Of a stretch of DNA of 64,000 bases, positions 50,276 to 58,564 are shown one piece after another. Below the pieces are notes generated by a model. It was not told the origin of the DNA, did not search any database, and saw nothing but the letters and a program-made list of their open reading frames with translations. Source of the stretch: Labrys sp. WJW. Lineage in GTDB: Bacteria > Pseudomonadota > Alphaproteobacteria > Rhizobiales > Labraceae. The DNA lies in the NCBI RefSeq assembly GCF_001676615.1, contig NZ_LYXZ01000056.1, forward strand, positions 124,001 to 188,000, read 5' to 3'. Numbering within the stretch: the first letter of the stretch is position 1; every line of letters starts with the position of its first letter. The position numbers and the translations under genes were made by a program.

Positions 50276-50339
50276 GCATCGGCTGCACCGCGTCTGAGCG
50301 AGAAGGCGGCGGCTCCTACGGGCCTCTGCCCGCAATTTT

Positions 50340-50376
50340 CAGGGTAACGGCCGCGCGTTTTGAGGCGGTTACCCTG
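50340..50376 (+). terminator. Inverted repeat after the RTX gene
   Basis: CAGGGTAAC (50340-50348) pairs with GTTACCCTG (50368-50376), extended by GCC/GGC after one mismatch. It lies 65 bases after the stop. There is no U-tract. Confidence 0.5.
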
Positions 50377-50472
50377 ATCGCGGCGGACACACCAATTTCA
50401 CCAGTATTTGCCGGTGGACATTGCTTCGAGAATGATGATGATCGCGTTTTTCGCGCCGCCAAGGGAAGTTTC

Positions 50473-50679
50473 ATGAAAATCAGCGCCCGCAACCAGATCA
50501 AGGGTACGATCAAGAGCGTGACGAAAGGGCAGACGACCTCCCATATCCAACTCGAGGTCAACGGTACCATCATTACCGCGTCGATCACCAACGAGGCTGT
50601 CGACGACCTCAAGCTCAAGCCCGGCCAGAACGCCTATGCCGTCATCAAGGCCTCGGACGTGATGATTGCAGTCGACTGA
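50473..50679 (+). CDS. Molbindin (single TOBE/Mop domain)
   Basis: A 68-residue Mop domain, which assembles as a hexamer and stores or buffers molybdate or tungstate. The sequence MKISARNQIKGTIKSVTKGQ, then SHIQLEVNGTIITASITNEA and the ending NAYAVIKASDVMIAV show the full TOBE pattern. AAGGGAAG lies a few bases before the ATG. It stands alone; molybdenum cofactor genes moeA and moaC lie 2-3 kb away on the other strand. Confidence 0.93.
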   Translation: MKISARNQIKGTIKSVTKGQTTSHIQLEVNGTIITASITNEAVDDLKLKPGQNAYAVIKASDVMIAVD

Positions 50680-50790
50680 CCTGCATTCCCGGTCCATGCC
50701 GGCTTTCGGCAGTGCTCGGGCGGATAGTGGTTCGAGCACCCCTGATTGTCTGATGTCGAGCCGATGAGCCTGTAAATTCCGGACGTTTTG

Positions 50791-51474
50791 TCAGGCAATC
50801 CGCAAGCCCAGTTCGGCCAGCAACTGGCCGGCCTGGCCTTTCGAGATCGTAGCGCCCTTGAAATAGAGGGCATCTCCCAGCCTCAGTCCACCGAGATCGG
50901 CGCCGCGCAGGTCGGCCCCCTCGAAGCGGGCGTCGGTCAGATTCGCATCGCGCAGGCTGCATTCCTCGAAGGTCGCATCGCGAAAGTCGCATTGGCGTAA
51001 ATCGGCCTGGGTGAAGTCGAGACGACGCAGCACGGCCTTGCGGAAGGAAAAGGCCGGCAGTTTGGCCGACATCAGCAGAACCTCCTCGAAAACCAGCCCC
51101 AGCGCCGAGATCTCCGAGAGGTCTGCGCCCGTCAGCTTGCAACTGGTGAAGGTCGCCGAAGCCGCCTTGGCACGCCGGAAGTTGGTATTGCTGTAATCAC
51201 CGGTGCGGAAGGTCGCTTCCTCCAGATCCGTGCCACGGAAATCGGCGCCGCTCGCCTTGCAGTTGCGCCAGAGCGTATTGGCAAGCTTGGCGCCGACCAG
51301 CTTGGCGTTTCTAAGGATGCAACGCTCGAATACCCAATGAGAGAGATCGAGACGCGAAAGATCGCACTCCTCCATCGCGCAATCGACGACGGAATGGGGA
51401 AGTTTCGTCGCGACCAGGTCTTCGACATCGCGGCGCTGCAGGCTGCGGTTCGCGATTGCGCGAAGCGCACTCAT
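50791..51474 (-). CDS. Pentapeptide-repeat protein
   Basis: A 227-residue right-handed quadrilateral beta-helix with repeats A(D/N)LXX such as CDLSRLDLSHW, AKLVGAKLANT, ADFRGTDLEEATF, TNFRRAKAASATF and ANLTDARFEGADLRGADL. Qnr and MfpA proteins of this fold mimic DNA and protect gyrase, but the fold alone does not prove that role. The C-terminal helix (SKGQAGQLLAELGLRIA) could be a dimerisation element. It lies 28 bases downstream of lexA on the same strand and may be read through from the LexA-controlled promoter, which would link it to DNA damage. Confidence 0.9.
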   Translation of the reverse strand: MSALRAIANRSLQRRDVEDLVATKLPHSVVDCAMEECDLSRLDLSHWVFERCILRNAKLVGAKLANTLWRNCKASGADFRGTDLEEATFRTGDYSNTNFRRAKAASATFTSCKLTGADLSEISALGLVFEEVLLMSAKLPAFSFRKAVLRRLDFTQADLRQCDFRDATFEECSLRDANLTDARFEGADLRGADLGGLRLGDALYFKGATISKGQAGQLLAELGLRIA

Positions 51475-51502
51475 GGCCGGCAGGCCTTAGCGTCGGCCAC
51501 AC

Positions 51503-52225
51503 TCAATAGCGACGGAACAAACCGACCAGCTTGCCTTGGATCTGCACTCGGTCGGGCCCGAAGATACGAGTTTCATAGGCCGGGTTGGCAGCCTCCAGCG
51601 CAATGGACGCACCGCGCTTGCGCAGGCGCTTGAGCGTGGCTTCCTCATCATCGATCAGAGCCACGACGATGTCGCCGGTATCGGCATGGTCCTGGCGGCG
51701 GATGAGTACGGTGTCATTGTCGAAGATACCGGCCTCGATCATGGAATCGCCACGGACCTCCAGGGCGAAATGATCGCCGGAGGACAGCATTTCCGGCGTG
51801 ACGCTGATGGTGTGGCTCTTGGATTGGATGGCGGAGACCGGCGTGCCGGCGGCAATGCGCCCCATCACCGGGACAAGGACCGGCCGGCCGACCTCGTCGT
51901 CAATTTCAGGCCTGACGGGGCGAACCTTGCCGAGATTGCCCTCGATCACATTGGGACGGAAACCACGCTGGGAAGAGGCCAGCGACAGGCCGCCACCGCT
52001 CGGCACTGCCGATTCGGGCAGGCGCACCACTTCGAGCGCCCGAGCGCGGTTGGGCAGGCGCCGAATGAAGCCACGCTCCTCCAGCGCCATGATCAGGCGG
52101 TGAATGCCGGACTTGGACCTGAGGTCCAGCGCTTCCTTCATCTCGTCGAAGGAAGGAGGCACACCCTGTTCTTTCAGGCGCTCATGAATGAACCGAAGCA
52201 ATTCATGTTGTTTCTTGGTCAGCAT
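51503..52225 (-). CDS. lexA: LexA repressor
   Basis: Represses SOS genes and self-cleaves when RecA is activated. The ATG at 52225 gives MLTKKQHELLRFIHERLKEQ and 240 residues, the longer alphaproteobacterial form. The winged-helix domain has PPSFDEMKEALDLRSKSGIHRL. The cleavage site is Ala-Gly in GRIAAGTPVSAI; the catalytic Ser lies in GDSMIEAGIFDNDTVLI and the Lys in EEATLKRLRKRG. An exact LexA box at 52292-52306 supports autorepression. In order lexA-moeA-moaC-trpC, as in related genomes, though transcribed toward the pentapeptide gene. Confidence 0.97.
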   Translation of the reverse strand: MLTKKQHELLRFIHERLKEQGVPPSFDEMKEALDLRSKSGIHRLIMALEERGFIRRLPNRARALEVVRLPESAVPSGGGLSLASSQRGFRPNVIEGNLGKVRPVRPEIDDEVGRPVLVPVMGRIAAGTPVSAIQSKSHTISVTPEMLSSGDHFALEVRGDSMIEAGIFDNDTVLIRRQDHADTGDIVVALIDDEEATLKRLRKRGASIALEAANPAYETRIFGPDRVQIQGKLVGLFRRY

Positions 52226-52291
52226 GGCTATCCCGTCGTGGCGGCCGCGAATCACGGTGAAGGTGTAAACAAAACAAGAACAGTGCTACAT

Positions 52292-52306
52292 GTTCCTACT
52301 GTGTTC
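52292..52306 (-). promoter_or_regulatory. LexA box of the lexA promoter
   Basis: GTTC-CTACTGT-GTTC on the plus strand, the exact GTTC-N7-GTTC alphaproteobacterial operator, 67 bases upstream of the lexA ATG. It anchors the two other candidate boxes in the window (10637-10651 and 18638-18652). Confidence 0.85.
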
Positions 52307-52337
52307 TGCAACAATGAAGTTCAGGTTAAAGACGTGG

Positions 52338-53558
52338 TCAATAGCCTGCCGTGCGGAGATCGATGATCTCGCAGGTCTCACCCGCCTTTGCTTCGGGCGC
52401 GAAGGGCGGCCGGATCACCAGGCAGTCGGCATGCTGCATCACGCTGACGAGCGACGAATCCTGCAATGTTAATGGCTCCACCTTGAGGATGTCTGACGTA
52501 TCGTCAAGCAGGAAGCGGGCGCGAATATAGTCCTCGCGAACATCGTTGGCCGGCCAGGAACGGGCAAAGACGGCTTTGCGGCGTGGCGGGCCGGCGTCGG
52601 AACGGCCAAGCAACGTGCGCAGCAGCGGCACCAGGAAGAGGACGCCGCAAACCACGGAGGAGACCGGATTGCCCGGCAGTCCGAGAATGTGCATGGCACC
52701 GAGCCGCCCATGCAGCAGCGGCTTGCCTGGCCGCATCGCGATCTTCCAGAAGCCGAGCCGCATGCCTTCGCGGGTCAGTGCGGTCTGGATCAGATCGTGA
52801 TCGCCGACGGATGCGCCGCCGATGGTGACGAGCACATCGGCCTTTTCGGCGCGAGCTCGCTTGATGGCGGCTTCCAGGGCCGGAAAGTCGTCGCTGGCGA
52901 TGCCGAGGTCGAGCACTTCGCCACCTTCGGCTTCGACGAGGGCGCGGATGGCGAAGTTGTTGGAGGCGACGATTTGGTTCTCGCCGATGGCTTGGCCGGG
53001 GAGCACCAGTTCATCGCCGGTGGCGAGGATGGCGACCTTGGGGCGGCGATGGACGGGCAGGCGAGGGTGGTTCATCGCCGCTGCAAGGGCGATGTCGCGG
53101 GGGCCGATGACGGTGCCTGGTGTCAGCGCTTCCTTGCCTTCGGCAAAGTCCAGGCCGCGGGCTCGGATATGCTGGCCGGGCTTGGCCGTGGCTTCGACGA
53201 TGACCTGATTGCCCTCCCGGCGGGTCTGCTCCTGGATCACCACCGTGTCCGCGCCATCCGGCACGGGGGCACCCGTGAAGATGCGTACCGCCTGGTTCTC
53301 GCCGACACGACCGGCATAGCCATGCCCCGCCGCCGATTCGCCGATCAATTCGAGGACAGCACCCTCCTGGGCATCCTGCCCCCGCACGGCATAGCCGTCC
53401 ATGGCGGAGGCGTTGAAGCCCGGCTGGGTTCTGAGGGCCGTGATGCCCGAGGCCAGGACACGGGTCCGCGCTGCGTGCAGCGGTACGGTTTCGACGGGAA
53501 GCGGGGTGACGCCGGCAACCACCTTGGCCAGCGCATCCGCGACGGGGAGCAGGCTCAT
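52338..53558 (-). CDS. moeA: Molybdopterin molybdenumtransferase
   Basis: Inserts molybdate into adenylylated molybdopterin. The 406 residues start MSLLPVADALAKVVAGVTPL and include MoeA/gephyrin motifs: GFNASAMDGYAVRGQD, IFTGAPVPDGADTVVIQE, VAILATGDELVLPGQ and VLVTIGGASVGDHD, then GLPGNPVSSVV. Start ATG 53558 overlaps the moaC stop by four bases. It follows moaC in an operon that continues upstream to trpG. Confidence 0.96.
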   Translation of the reverse strand: MSLLPVADALAKVVAGVTPLPVETVPLHAARTRVLASGITALRTQPGFNASAMDGYAVRGQDAQEGAVLELIGESAAGHGYAGRVGENQAVRIFTGAPVPDGADTVVIQEQTRREGNQVIVEATAKPGQHIRARGLDFAEGKEALTPGTVIGPRDIALAAAMNHPRLPVHRRPKVAILATGDELVLPGQAIGENQIVASNNFAIRALVEAEGGEVLDLGIASDDFPALEAAIKRARAEKADVLVTIGGASVGDHDLIQTALTREGMRLGFWKIAMRPGKPLLHGRLGAMHILGLPGNPVSSVVCGVLFLVPLLRTLLGRSDAGPPRRKAVFARSWPANDVREDYIRARFLLDDTSDILKVEPLTLQDSSLVSVMQHADCLVIRPPFAPEAKAGETCEIIDLRTAGY

Positions 53559-54058
53559 GGATTTTCCTCCGCATGCCAATCGCCGGATTTGCCGCCGGAC
53601 TTCTCTATGAGCCTGATCGCCTCGATGCGCATGCCCCGGTCGGCAGCCTTGACCATGTCATAGATGGTCAGGCAGGCAACGGAAACTGCGGTCAGCGCTT
53701 CCATCTCCACGCCGGTCTGTCCGGCGACCTTGGCTGTCGCCCGCACCGTCAGGCCGGGCAGAGCGGTATCGGGCTCGATTTCGACGGCGACCTTGCTCAG
53801 CAACAAGGGGTGGCAGAGTGGGATGAGCTCATGCGTCTTCTTGGCGGCCATGATGCCAGCGATGCGGGCGGTCGCACGGACGTCACCCTTCTTGGCATCG
53901 CCCGACAGTACGAGATCGAGCGTTGCGCGCTGCATCACCACGCGCCCTTCGGCGATCGCGGTGCGGCTGGTCACCGCCTTTTGCGAGACATCGACCATGT
54001 TCGCCTCGCCGGAGGCGTCGAGATGGGTAAGGACGGGCTTTGTATTTTGCTGGCTCAT
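53555..54058 (-). CDS. moaC: Cyclic pyranopterin monophosphate synthase
   Basis: With MoaA, converts GTP-derived 3',8-cyclo-dihydro-GTP to cyclic pyranopterin monophosphate, the first molybdenum cofactor intermediate. The 167 residues contain MVDVSQKAVTSRTAIAEGRV, KTHELIPLCHPLLLSKVAVE and GQTGVEMEALTAVSVACLTIYD with the active-site residues. The ATG at 54058 overlaps the trpC stop by four bases. A longer open frame upstream belongs to a trpC shadow. Confidence 0.97.
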   Translation of the reverse strand: MSQQNTKPVLTHLDASGEANMVDVSQKAVTSRTAIAEGRVVMQRATLDLVLSGDAKKGDVRATARIAGIMAAKKTHELIPLCHPLLLSKVAVEIEPDTALPGLTVRATAKVAGQTGVEMEALTAVSVACLTIYDMVKAADRGMRIEAIRLIEKSGGKSGDWHAEENP

Positions 54059-54858
54059 GCCGCCTGGTCCACAGACAGCAGGGCGCGCGTGGCGGCGGTG
54101 ACGTCGGCCTGACGCATCAGGCTCTCGCCGACCAGGAAGGTGTTGACGCCCACCGCCTGCAGGCGCTGGACGTCGCCGGGCGTGAAGATGCCGCTTTCGC
54201 CGACCAGGAGGCGATCGCCGGGCACCAGCGGCGCCAGCGTCTCGGTCGTCTCCAGGCGGGTGATGAAGTCGTTGAGATCGCGATTGTTGATGCCGATCAT
54301 GCCGACATCGAGCGTGAGGGACCGCTCGAGCTCGTCGTGATTGTGGATCTCGCACAGGACGTCGAGGGACCAGTCCTTCGCGGCCGCAATCAGGGCACGG
54401 GCTTCGGCATCGGTGACGCTGGCCATGATCACCAGGATGCAGTCGGCACCCCAGGCCCTGGCTTCCACCACCTGATAGGGGTCGTAGAGGAAGTCCTTGC
54501 GCAAGGCGGGCAGCGATACCGCCGCACGTGCCGCGGTGAGGAACTCCGGCCGTCCCTGGAAGGAGGGCTCGTCGGTCAGCACGGAAAGACAGGCCGCCCC
54601 GCCGGCTTCGTAGGCGCGGGCAAGCGCCGGAGGGTCGAAATCGGCGCGGATCAGGCCCTTGGAAGGGCTGGCCTTCTTGATCTCGGCAATCAAGGCAGTA
54701 TTGCCGGCGTCGAGCTTGGCCTGGAGGGCCCTCTGGAAGCCGCGTACGGGACTGGCCCGGTCCGCCAGCTTGATCAGTTCCGGCAGCGGGCTTGCCGCCT
54801 TCGCTGCCTCGATCTCGCGGCGCTTATAGGCTTCGATCTTCTGGAGAATGGTGGCCAT
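54055..54858 (-). CDS. trpC: Indole-3-glycerol phosphate synthase
   Basis: Fourth step of tryptophan synthesis, closing the indole ring. A beta-alpha barrel of 267 residues from ATG 54858 (MATILQKIEAYKRREIEAAK); a GTG at 54867 that overlaps the trpD stop (GTGA) is an equally possible start. Motifs: LIAEIKKASPSKGLIRADFD, LSVLTDEPSFQG, LRKDFLYDPYQV and IGINNRDLNDF, with the C-terminal LVGESLMRQ. Part of trpG-trpD-trpC-moaC-moeA. Confidence 0.97.
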   Translation of the reverse strand: MATILQKIEAYKRREIEAAKAASPLPELIKLADRASPVRGFQRALQAKLDAGNTALIAEIKKASPSKGLIRADFDPPALARAYEAGGAACLSVLTDEPSFQGRPEFLTAARAAVSLPALRKDFLYDPYQVVEARAWGADCILVIMASVTDAEARALIAAAKDWSLDVLCEIHNHDELERSLTLDVGMIGINNRDLNDFITRLETTETLAPLVPGDRLLVGESGIFTPGDVQRLQAVGVNTFLVGESLMRQADVTAATRALLSVDQAA

Positions 54859-54863
54859 GGCAC

Positions 54864-55874
54864 TCACGCGTTGGAAACTTCAACCAAACGGTTGAGCGTT
54901 GCCAGGGCCTTGCCCTGGTCGACGGATTCGCGGGCGAGGGCTACCCCGTCGTCCAGGGTCCGCACCCGCCCTGCCACCAGCAAGGCAGCACCGGCATTGA
55001 GGAGGGCGATATCGCGATAGGGCGTCTTCTCGCCTTCGAGCACGGCCCGCAGCGCCACTGCGTTGTGGGCGGCGTCGCCCCCCTTCAGATCGTCGGGGGT
55101 GGCTACCCGCAGGCCGACTTCCTCAGGCGTGATGACACCGTGGCTGATCTCGCCATTCTCCAGCGAGACGATCTCGGTGGGCCCGGTGGTGGTGATCTCG
55201 TCGAGCCCGTCGCTGCCATGCACGGCGACGATACGCGTCGATCCCAGGGTCTTGAGCACCTCCACCATCGGCTGAAGCCATTGGCGGGCATAGACGCCGA
55301 GCAGTTGCCGCTTGACGCCGGCGGGGTTGGAGAGCGGTCCCAGCAGGTTGAAGATCGTGCGTGTGCCGAGTTCGACGCGGGTGGGGCCGACATGTCTCAT
55401 CGCGCCGTGATGAGCGGGTGCGAACATGAACCCGACGCCAGCCAAGGCGATACAGCGTGCGATGTCTTCCGGTCTGAGTTCGATGTTGACCCCGAGCGCT
55501 GTCAGAACATCGGCGGCGCCGGATTTGGAGGAGAGCGCGCGATTGCCATGTTTGGCAACCTTTACGCCCGCGCCGGCCACGATCAGAGAGGCGGCGGTCG
55601 AGACATTGTAGGAGCCGGAGGCGTCGCCCCCAGTGCCGACGATGTCGACGGCATCCTCGGGGGCTTCCACCGTCAGCATCTTGGCGCGCATGGCACTCAC
55701 GGCGCCGGCCATCTCGTCCGGTGTTTCCCCGCGGACCCTGAGCGCCATCAGGAAGCCGCCGATCTGCGAGGGCGTCGCTTGCCCGGAGAGCAGGAGGTCG
55801 AAGGCTTCAGCCGCTTCGTCGCGCGTGAGCGACCCGGCGGCGGCCTTGCCGATATAAGGCTTGAAACCGTCCAT
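54864..55874 (-). CDS. trpD: Anthranilate phosphoribosyltransferase
   Basis: Attaches phosphoribosyl to anthranilate. The ATG at 55874 gives MDGFKPYIGKAAAGSLTRDE and 336 residues. The PRPP-binding loop is VDIVGTGGDASGSYNVST, and KHGNRALSSKSGAADVLTAL, FMFAPAHHGAMRHVGPTR and RTIFNLLGPLSNPAG are all conserved. Its start overlaps the trpG stop by one base and its stop overlaps the possible trpC GTG, so the three genes are tightly coupled. Confidence 0.98.
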   Translation of the reverse strand: MDGFKPYIGKAAAGSLTRDEAAEAFDLLLSGQATPSQIGGFLMALRVRGETPDEMAGAVSAMRAKMLTVEAPEDAVDIVGTGGDASGSYNVSTAASLIVAGAGVKVAKHGNRALSSKSGAADVLTALGVNIELRPEDIARCIALAGVGFMFAPAHHGAMRHVGPTRVELGTRTIFNLLGPLSNPAGVKRQLLGVYARQWLQPMVEVLKTLGSTRIVAVHGSDGLDEITTTGPTEIVSLENGEISHGVITPEEVGLRVATPDDLKGGDAAHNAVALRAVLEGEKTPYRDIALLNAGAALLVAGRVRTLDDGVALARESVDQGKALATLNRLVEVSNA

Positions 55875-56506
55875 CACACATGCTCGCTTTCGAGGGTCCG
55901 ATGCTTGGCATTCCATTCCGCCGCCAGCTCCAGGAAGTTCTGGAGGATGCGGTGACCATGGTCGGACATGATCGACTCCGGATGGAACTGGACGCCATGC
56001 AGTGGCGCGCTCTTGTGCTGCAGGCCCATGATGACGCCGTCATCCGTCTCGGCGGTAACCTCGAGATCGGTCGGCAAGCTGTCGCGCTTGACCACGAGCG
56101 AGTGATAGCGCGTGCCCATGAACGGGCCGTTCAGACCCCTGAAGACGCCGCGGCCACGATGGTCGATCGAGGAGATCTTGCCATGCATGGGAACGGCGAG
56201 GCGCACGATGTCGCCGCCGAAGACCTGGCCGATGGCCTGGTGCCCGAGGCAGACGCCGAAGAGAGGGATCCGGTCCTTGGCCTTCTCGATCAATTCGCAG
56301 CAGATACCGGCCTCGGTGGGCGTGCAGGGGCCGGGGGAGAGCACGATCGCATCGGGCGCGGCGGCAATCACCTCGTCGGCGCTGACCTTGTCGTTGCGAT
56401 GGACCGTGACGGTGCAACCCAGCTGGCCGAGATAATGCCAGAGGTTCCAGGTGAAGCTGTCATAATTGTCGATCAGCGTCACGGTCATGGAACGGTCTGT
56501 CGTCAC
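55874..56506 (-). CDS. trpG: Anthranilate synthase glutamine amidotransferase component
   Basis: Supplies ammonia from glutamine to TrpE. A class I amidotransferase of 210 residues: IDNYDSFTWNLWHYLGQLG, ILSPGPCTPTEAGI-type sequence (here VLSPGPCTPTEAGI), nucleophile Cys in GVCLGHQAIGQVFGG and the His-Glu pair in HGVQFHPESI. The start is GTG 56506, because AGGAGG lies eight bases upstream; the ATG at 56488 has no ribosome binding site. It is not fused to TrpE, which lies 2 kb upstream, separated by chaA and a membrane gene. Confidence 0.95.
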   Translation of the reverse strand: MTTDRSMTVTLIDNYDSFTWNLWHYLGQLGCTVTVHRNDKVSADEVIAAAPDAIVLSPGPCTPTEAGICCELIEKAKDRIPLFGVCLGHQAIGQVFGGDIVRLAVPMHGKISSIDHRGRGVFRGLNGPFMGTRYHSLVVKRDSLPTDLEVTAETDDGVIMGLQHKSAPLHGVQFHPESIMSDHGHRILQNFLELAAEWNAKHRTLESEHV

Positions 56507-56605
56507 GGCTCTAGCCTCCTTTGAAGCCATCACGACTAGGCGTCAGGAGGCAGCGGGTCAAGCGGTTCCGGGATAGCGATCTTTCCAGAGCTAGCAGGTT
56601 CGGAG

Positions 56606-56752
56606 ATGCGCGCAGCGAGCTCTCGCCCACTCAAAGCCAAGCATCTCGGCGATGCCGCTTTCGTCGCATGGGCGCCAACCCTTGATGAACTGGCGCTTCG
56701 TCGAAAGCTTCTGGACGACCGCTTATCTACCGAAATCGTTTCGATGATGTGA
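56606..56752 (+). CDS. Possible 48-residue protein upstream of chaA
   Basis: A short open frame from the ATG at 56606 (preceded closely by GGAG) to a TGA four bases before the chaA GTG. The product is basic at the N-terminus (MRAASSRPLKAKHLGDAAFV) with a C-terminal amphipathic helix (TLDELALRRKLLDDRLSTEI). No family was recognised. It could be a leader gene cotranslated with chaA, or chance. The flanking 56507-56605 should carry the trpG promoter in the other direction. Confidence 0.3.
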   Translation: MRAASSRPLKAKHLGDAAFVAWAPTLDELALRRKLLDDRLSTEIVSMM

Positions 56753-56755
56753 TAT

Positions 56756-57919
56756 GTGACTATGGTTGCCTTTTTGCAAAGTACAACTTCGGTGCCCCTC
56801 GTGCTTGATACATTCCTACGCCGAACAACTTCATGGACATGGGTCCTGCCTGTCGTCTGTTTTATGGTCGCACTGATCTTTCAGTCCAATGTGCTTGCAG
56901 TGGGACAAGGCGACTTTGCAATTGTCATTGTTTTGAATTCTATTTCGATCGGTCTTGTCCTGGTGACCGTATTTGCGGCCTTGCATCATGCCGAAGCGAT
57001 AGCACACCGTGTCGGACAACCTTACGGTACATTGGTTCTTACCTTCGCGGTAACGACCATTGAAGTATCGATCATCGTTTCAATGATGCTTCATGGCAGC
57101 AATAATCCAACATTGGCACGTGAGTCGGTCTTTTCCACCGTGATGATCGTTTGTTGCGGCATCGTCGGGATAGCGCTGACGGTGGGGGGATGGCGGCATA
57201 ACCGACAGGATATCAGGAGACAGGGAACGAGTGCTTTTCTCTCCGTTCTTGTCGCGCTCACCGTGTTGACGATGGTTCTGCCCAATTACACCCTGTCGAC
57301 GGCACCCGGGACTTTTTCATCCATACAGCTTGTTTTCGTCGGTGTGCTTTCGATTCTGCTATATGGCAGTTTCATTTTCGCGCAAAGCTACGGCCAGAAG
57401 GAGGATTTTTCGGAGGTTCGTGCATTGGAGGAAGTGCAGGGCGAACATCTTGCCATCGCCTACTCCCTGCTGACGCATCTTGTCCTGCTGCTCTTGGGAT
57501 TAGGGGGCATCGTCCTACTGACGGAACAGGTAGCAGCTGGTGTGGAGGACGGACTTAGCTATCTCGAAATCACGCAGTCCGACGCGATTGTCGGCGCGGG
57601 GATTGCGCTTGTCACCCTGATGCCGGAAGCAATCTCCGCCATAAAAGCATCGTTCAAGAACGAGCTGCAACGGGGGCTGAACGTCGCCCTGGGCTCGGCT
57701 TGTGCAACCATAGGTCTGACTATTCCAGCAGTCGTGGCGGCAAGCCTCATCACGGGACGTCCACTGACCCTCGGCCTCAATGCAGGCGATACGATCTTGC
57801 TCCTTCTTGCCCTCGCCATGGGTGTCGTCAGTTTCGGCACGGGACGTACGACGCTTCTGACAGGCCTTGCGCATCTGGTGATTTTCGTCGCCTATGTCCT
57901 ACTGATCGTCGCACCTTGA
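56756..57919 (+). CDS. chaA: Calcium/proton (cation) antiporter of the ChaA type
   Basis: CaCA-superfamily exchanger that extrudes Ca2+ or other cations in exchange for protons at the inner membrane. The 387 residues hold about 11 helices. The two inverted repeats each carry the key acidic motif: VTTIEVSIIVSMMLHG (about residue 100) and VTLMPEAISAIKASFKNELQ (about residue 290), separated by an acidic loop (QKEDFSEVRALEEVQGEH). It starts at GTG 56756; ATG 56762 is an alternative. Codon use is visibly less GC-rich than its trp neighbours, and it lies between trpE and trpG, so it is probably an insertion. Confidence 0.93.
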   Translation: MTMVAFLQSTTSVPLVLDTFLRRTTSWTWVLPVVCFMVALIFQSNVLAVGQGDFAIVIVLNSISIGLVLVTVFAALHHAEAIAHRVGQPYGTLVLTFAVTTIEVSIIVSMMLHGSNNPTLARESVFSTVMIVCCGIVGIALTVGGWRHNRQDIRRQGTSAFLSVLVALTVLTMVLPNYTLSTAPGTFSSIQLVFVGVLSILLYGSFIFAQSYGQKEDFSEVRALEEVQGEHLAIAYSLLTHLVLLLLGLGGIVLLTEQVAAGVEDGLSYLEITQSDAIVGAGIALVTLMPEAISAIKASFKNELQRGLNVALGSACATIGLTIPAVVAASLITGRPLTLGLNAGDTILLLLALAMGVVSFGTGRTTLLTGLAHLVIFVAYVLLIVAP

Positions 57920-57932
57920 GGCAGGTTTTGGA

Positions 57933-58436
57933 TCAGGGGTCGAACCGCTCCGGACCCGCGTTCCGATGGGATGCGCGAACCCGCATGCCTTCCTTCTTGC
58001 CGTAGGCGCAGGCAAAAACCTCCAGCAGCACGAAGAGCGCGAGATTGCGACCCACGACGGGCTCGAAATAGTCCGAGGCCAGGGTCATGCGTGAGGCGAT
58101 CATCTGCACGGTGTTCCCGAACAGTTCGAGCCTCTCCAGGCCATAGGGCAGCAGCGCTCCAAGGCCGGCGAAGACGGCCATGTAGATCAGCGAGGCGAGC
58201 GAGGAGACCAGCCAGATGCCGAAACCGTAGTCGGCATAGGGGGCAGAGCGCTCACTCTCGAAGAGCCAATGGAAGAAGAAAATGCCATAGGCCGCGCCCA
58301 GGGCCGGCAGCGCAATAGCCAGCATCAAGGCGATGGCCTGCAAGCCGCCTGGACAGAGGTATAGATAGAAGTCTGCGAACAGCACGACATAGGCGGCCGC
58401 AAAGGTCAGCAGGGCCGATCGCCGGGCACCAGGCCA
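57933..58436 (-). CDS. Four-helix membrane protein of unknown function, 5' end disrupted by a repeat
   Basis: The recognisable coding part begins near 58436 (WPGARRSALLTFAAAYVVLF). It has about four hydrophobic helices, including QAIALMLAIALPALGAAYGI and WLVSSLASLIYMAVFAGLGA, and a basic C-terminus (GKKEGMRVRASHR). No ATG, GTG or TTG start exists at the expected place; the frame stays open through the palindromic element at 58438-58536 up to 58646, but that part is not protein-like. The element may have inserted into the 5' end, or a start such as CTG is used. Function is unknown. It lies between chaA (convergent) and trpE. Confidence 0.55.
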   Translation of the reverse strand, partial: WPGARRSALLTFAAAYVVLFADFYLYLCPGGLQAIALMLAIALPALGAAYGIFFFHWLFESERSAPYADYGFGIWLVSSLASLIYMAVFAGLGALLPYGLERLELFGNTVQMIASRMTLASDYFEPVVGRNLALFVLLEVFACAYGKKEGMRVRASHRNAGPERFDP

Positions 58437-58437
58437 G

Positions 58438-58536
58438 CTAGAGCAAAATGCGTTCAAGTGTGAACGCCCATTTGCTCTAGCTCCTTGTTCCGACGCGTCT
58501 TTGCGATTCGAGATGATTCCGTCAAATCGCAAAACG
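58438..58536 (+). repeat. Dispersed two-hairpin palindromic element, copy 2
   Basis: Hairpin 1: CTAGAGCAAA (58438-58447) with TTTGCTCTAG (58471-58480), nested with GCGTTCA/TGAACGC. Hairpin 2: TTGCGATT (58501-58508) with AATCGCAA (58525-58532). The joint between them, with CGCGTCtTTGCGATTcGA, is shared with copy 1 at 4904-4998. Confidence 0.85.
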
Positions 58537-58564
58537 CCATAGCCATGGATGCGGTCCGCCTGCC

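Noticed and set aside
49055..50335. A 426-codon minus-strand open frame opposite the RTX gene
   Set aside because: It is the complement of the RTX repeats and shows repeated patterns only because of them.
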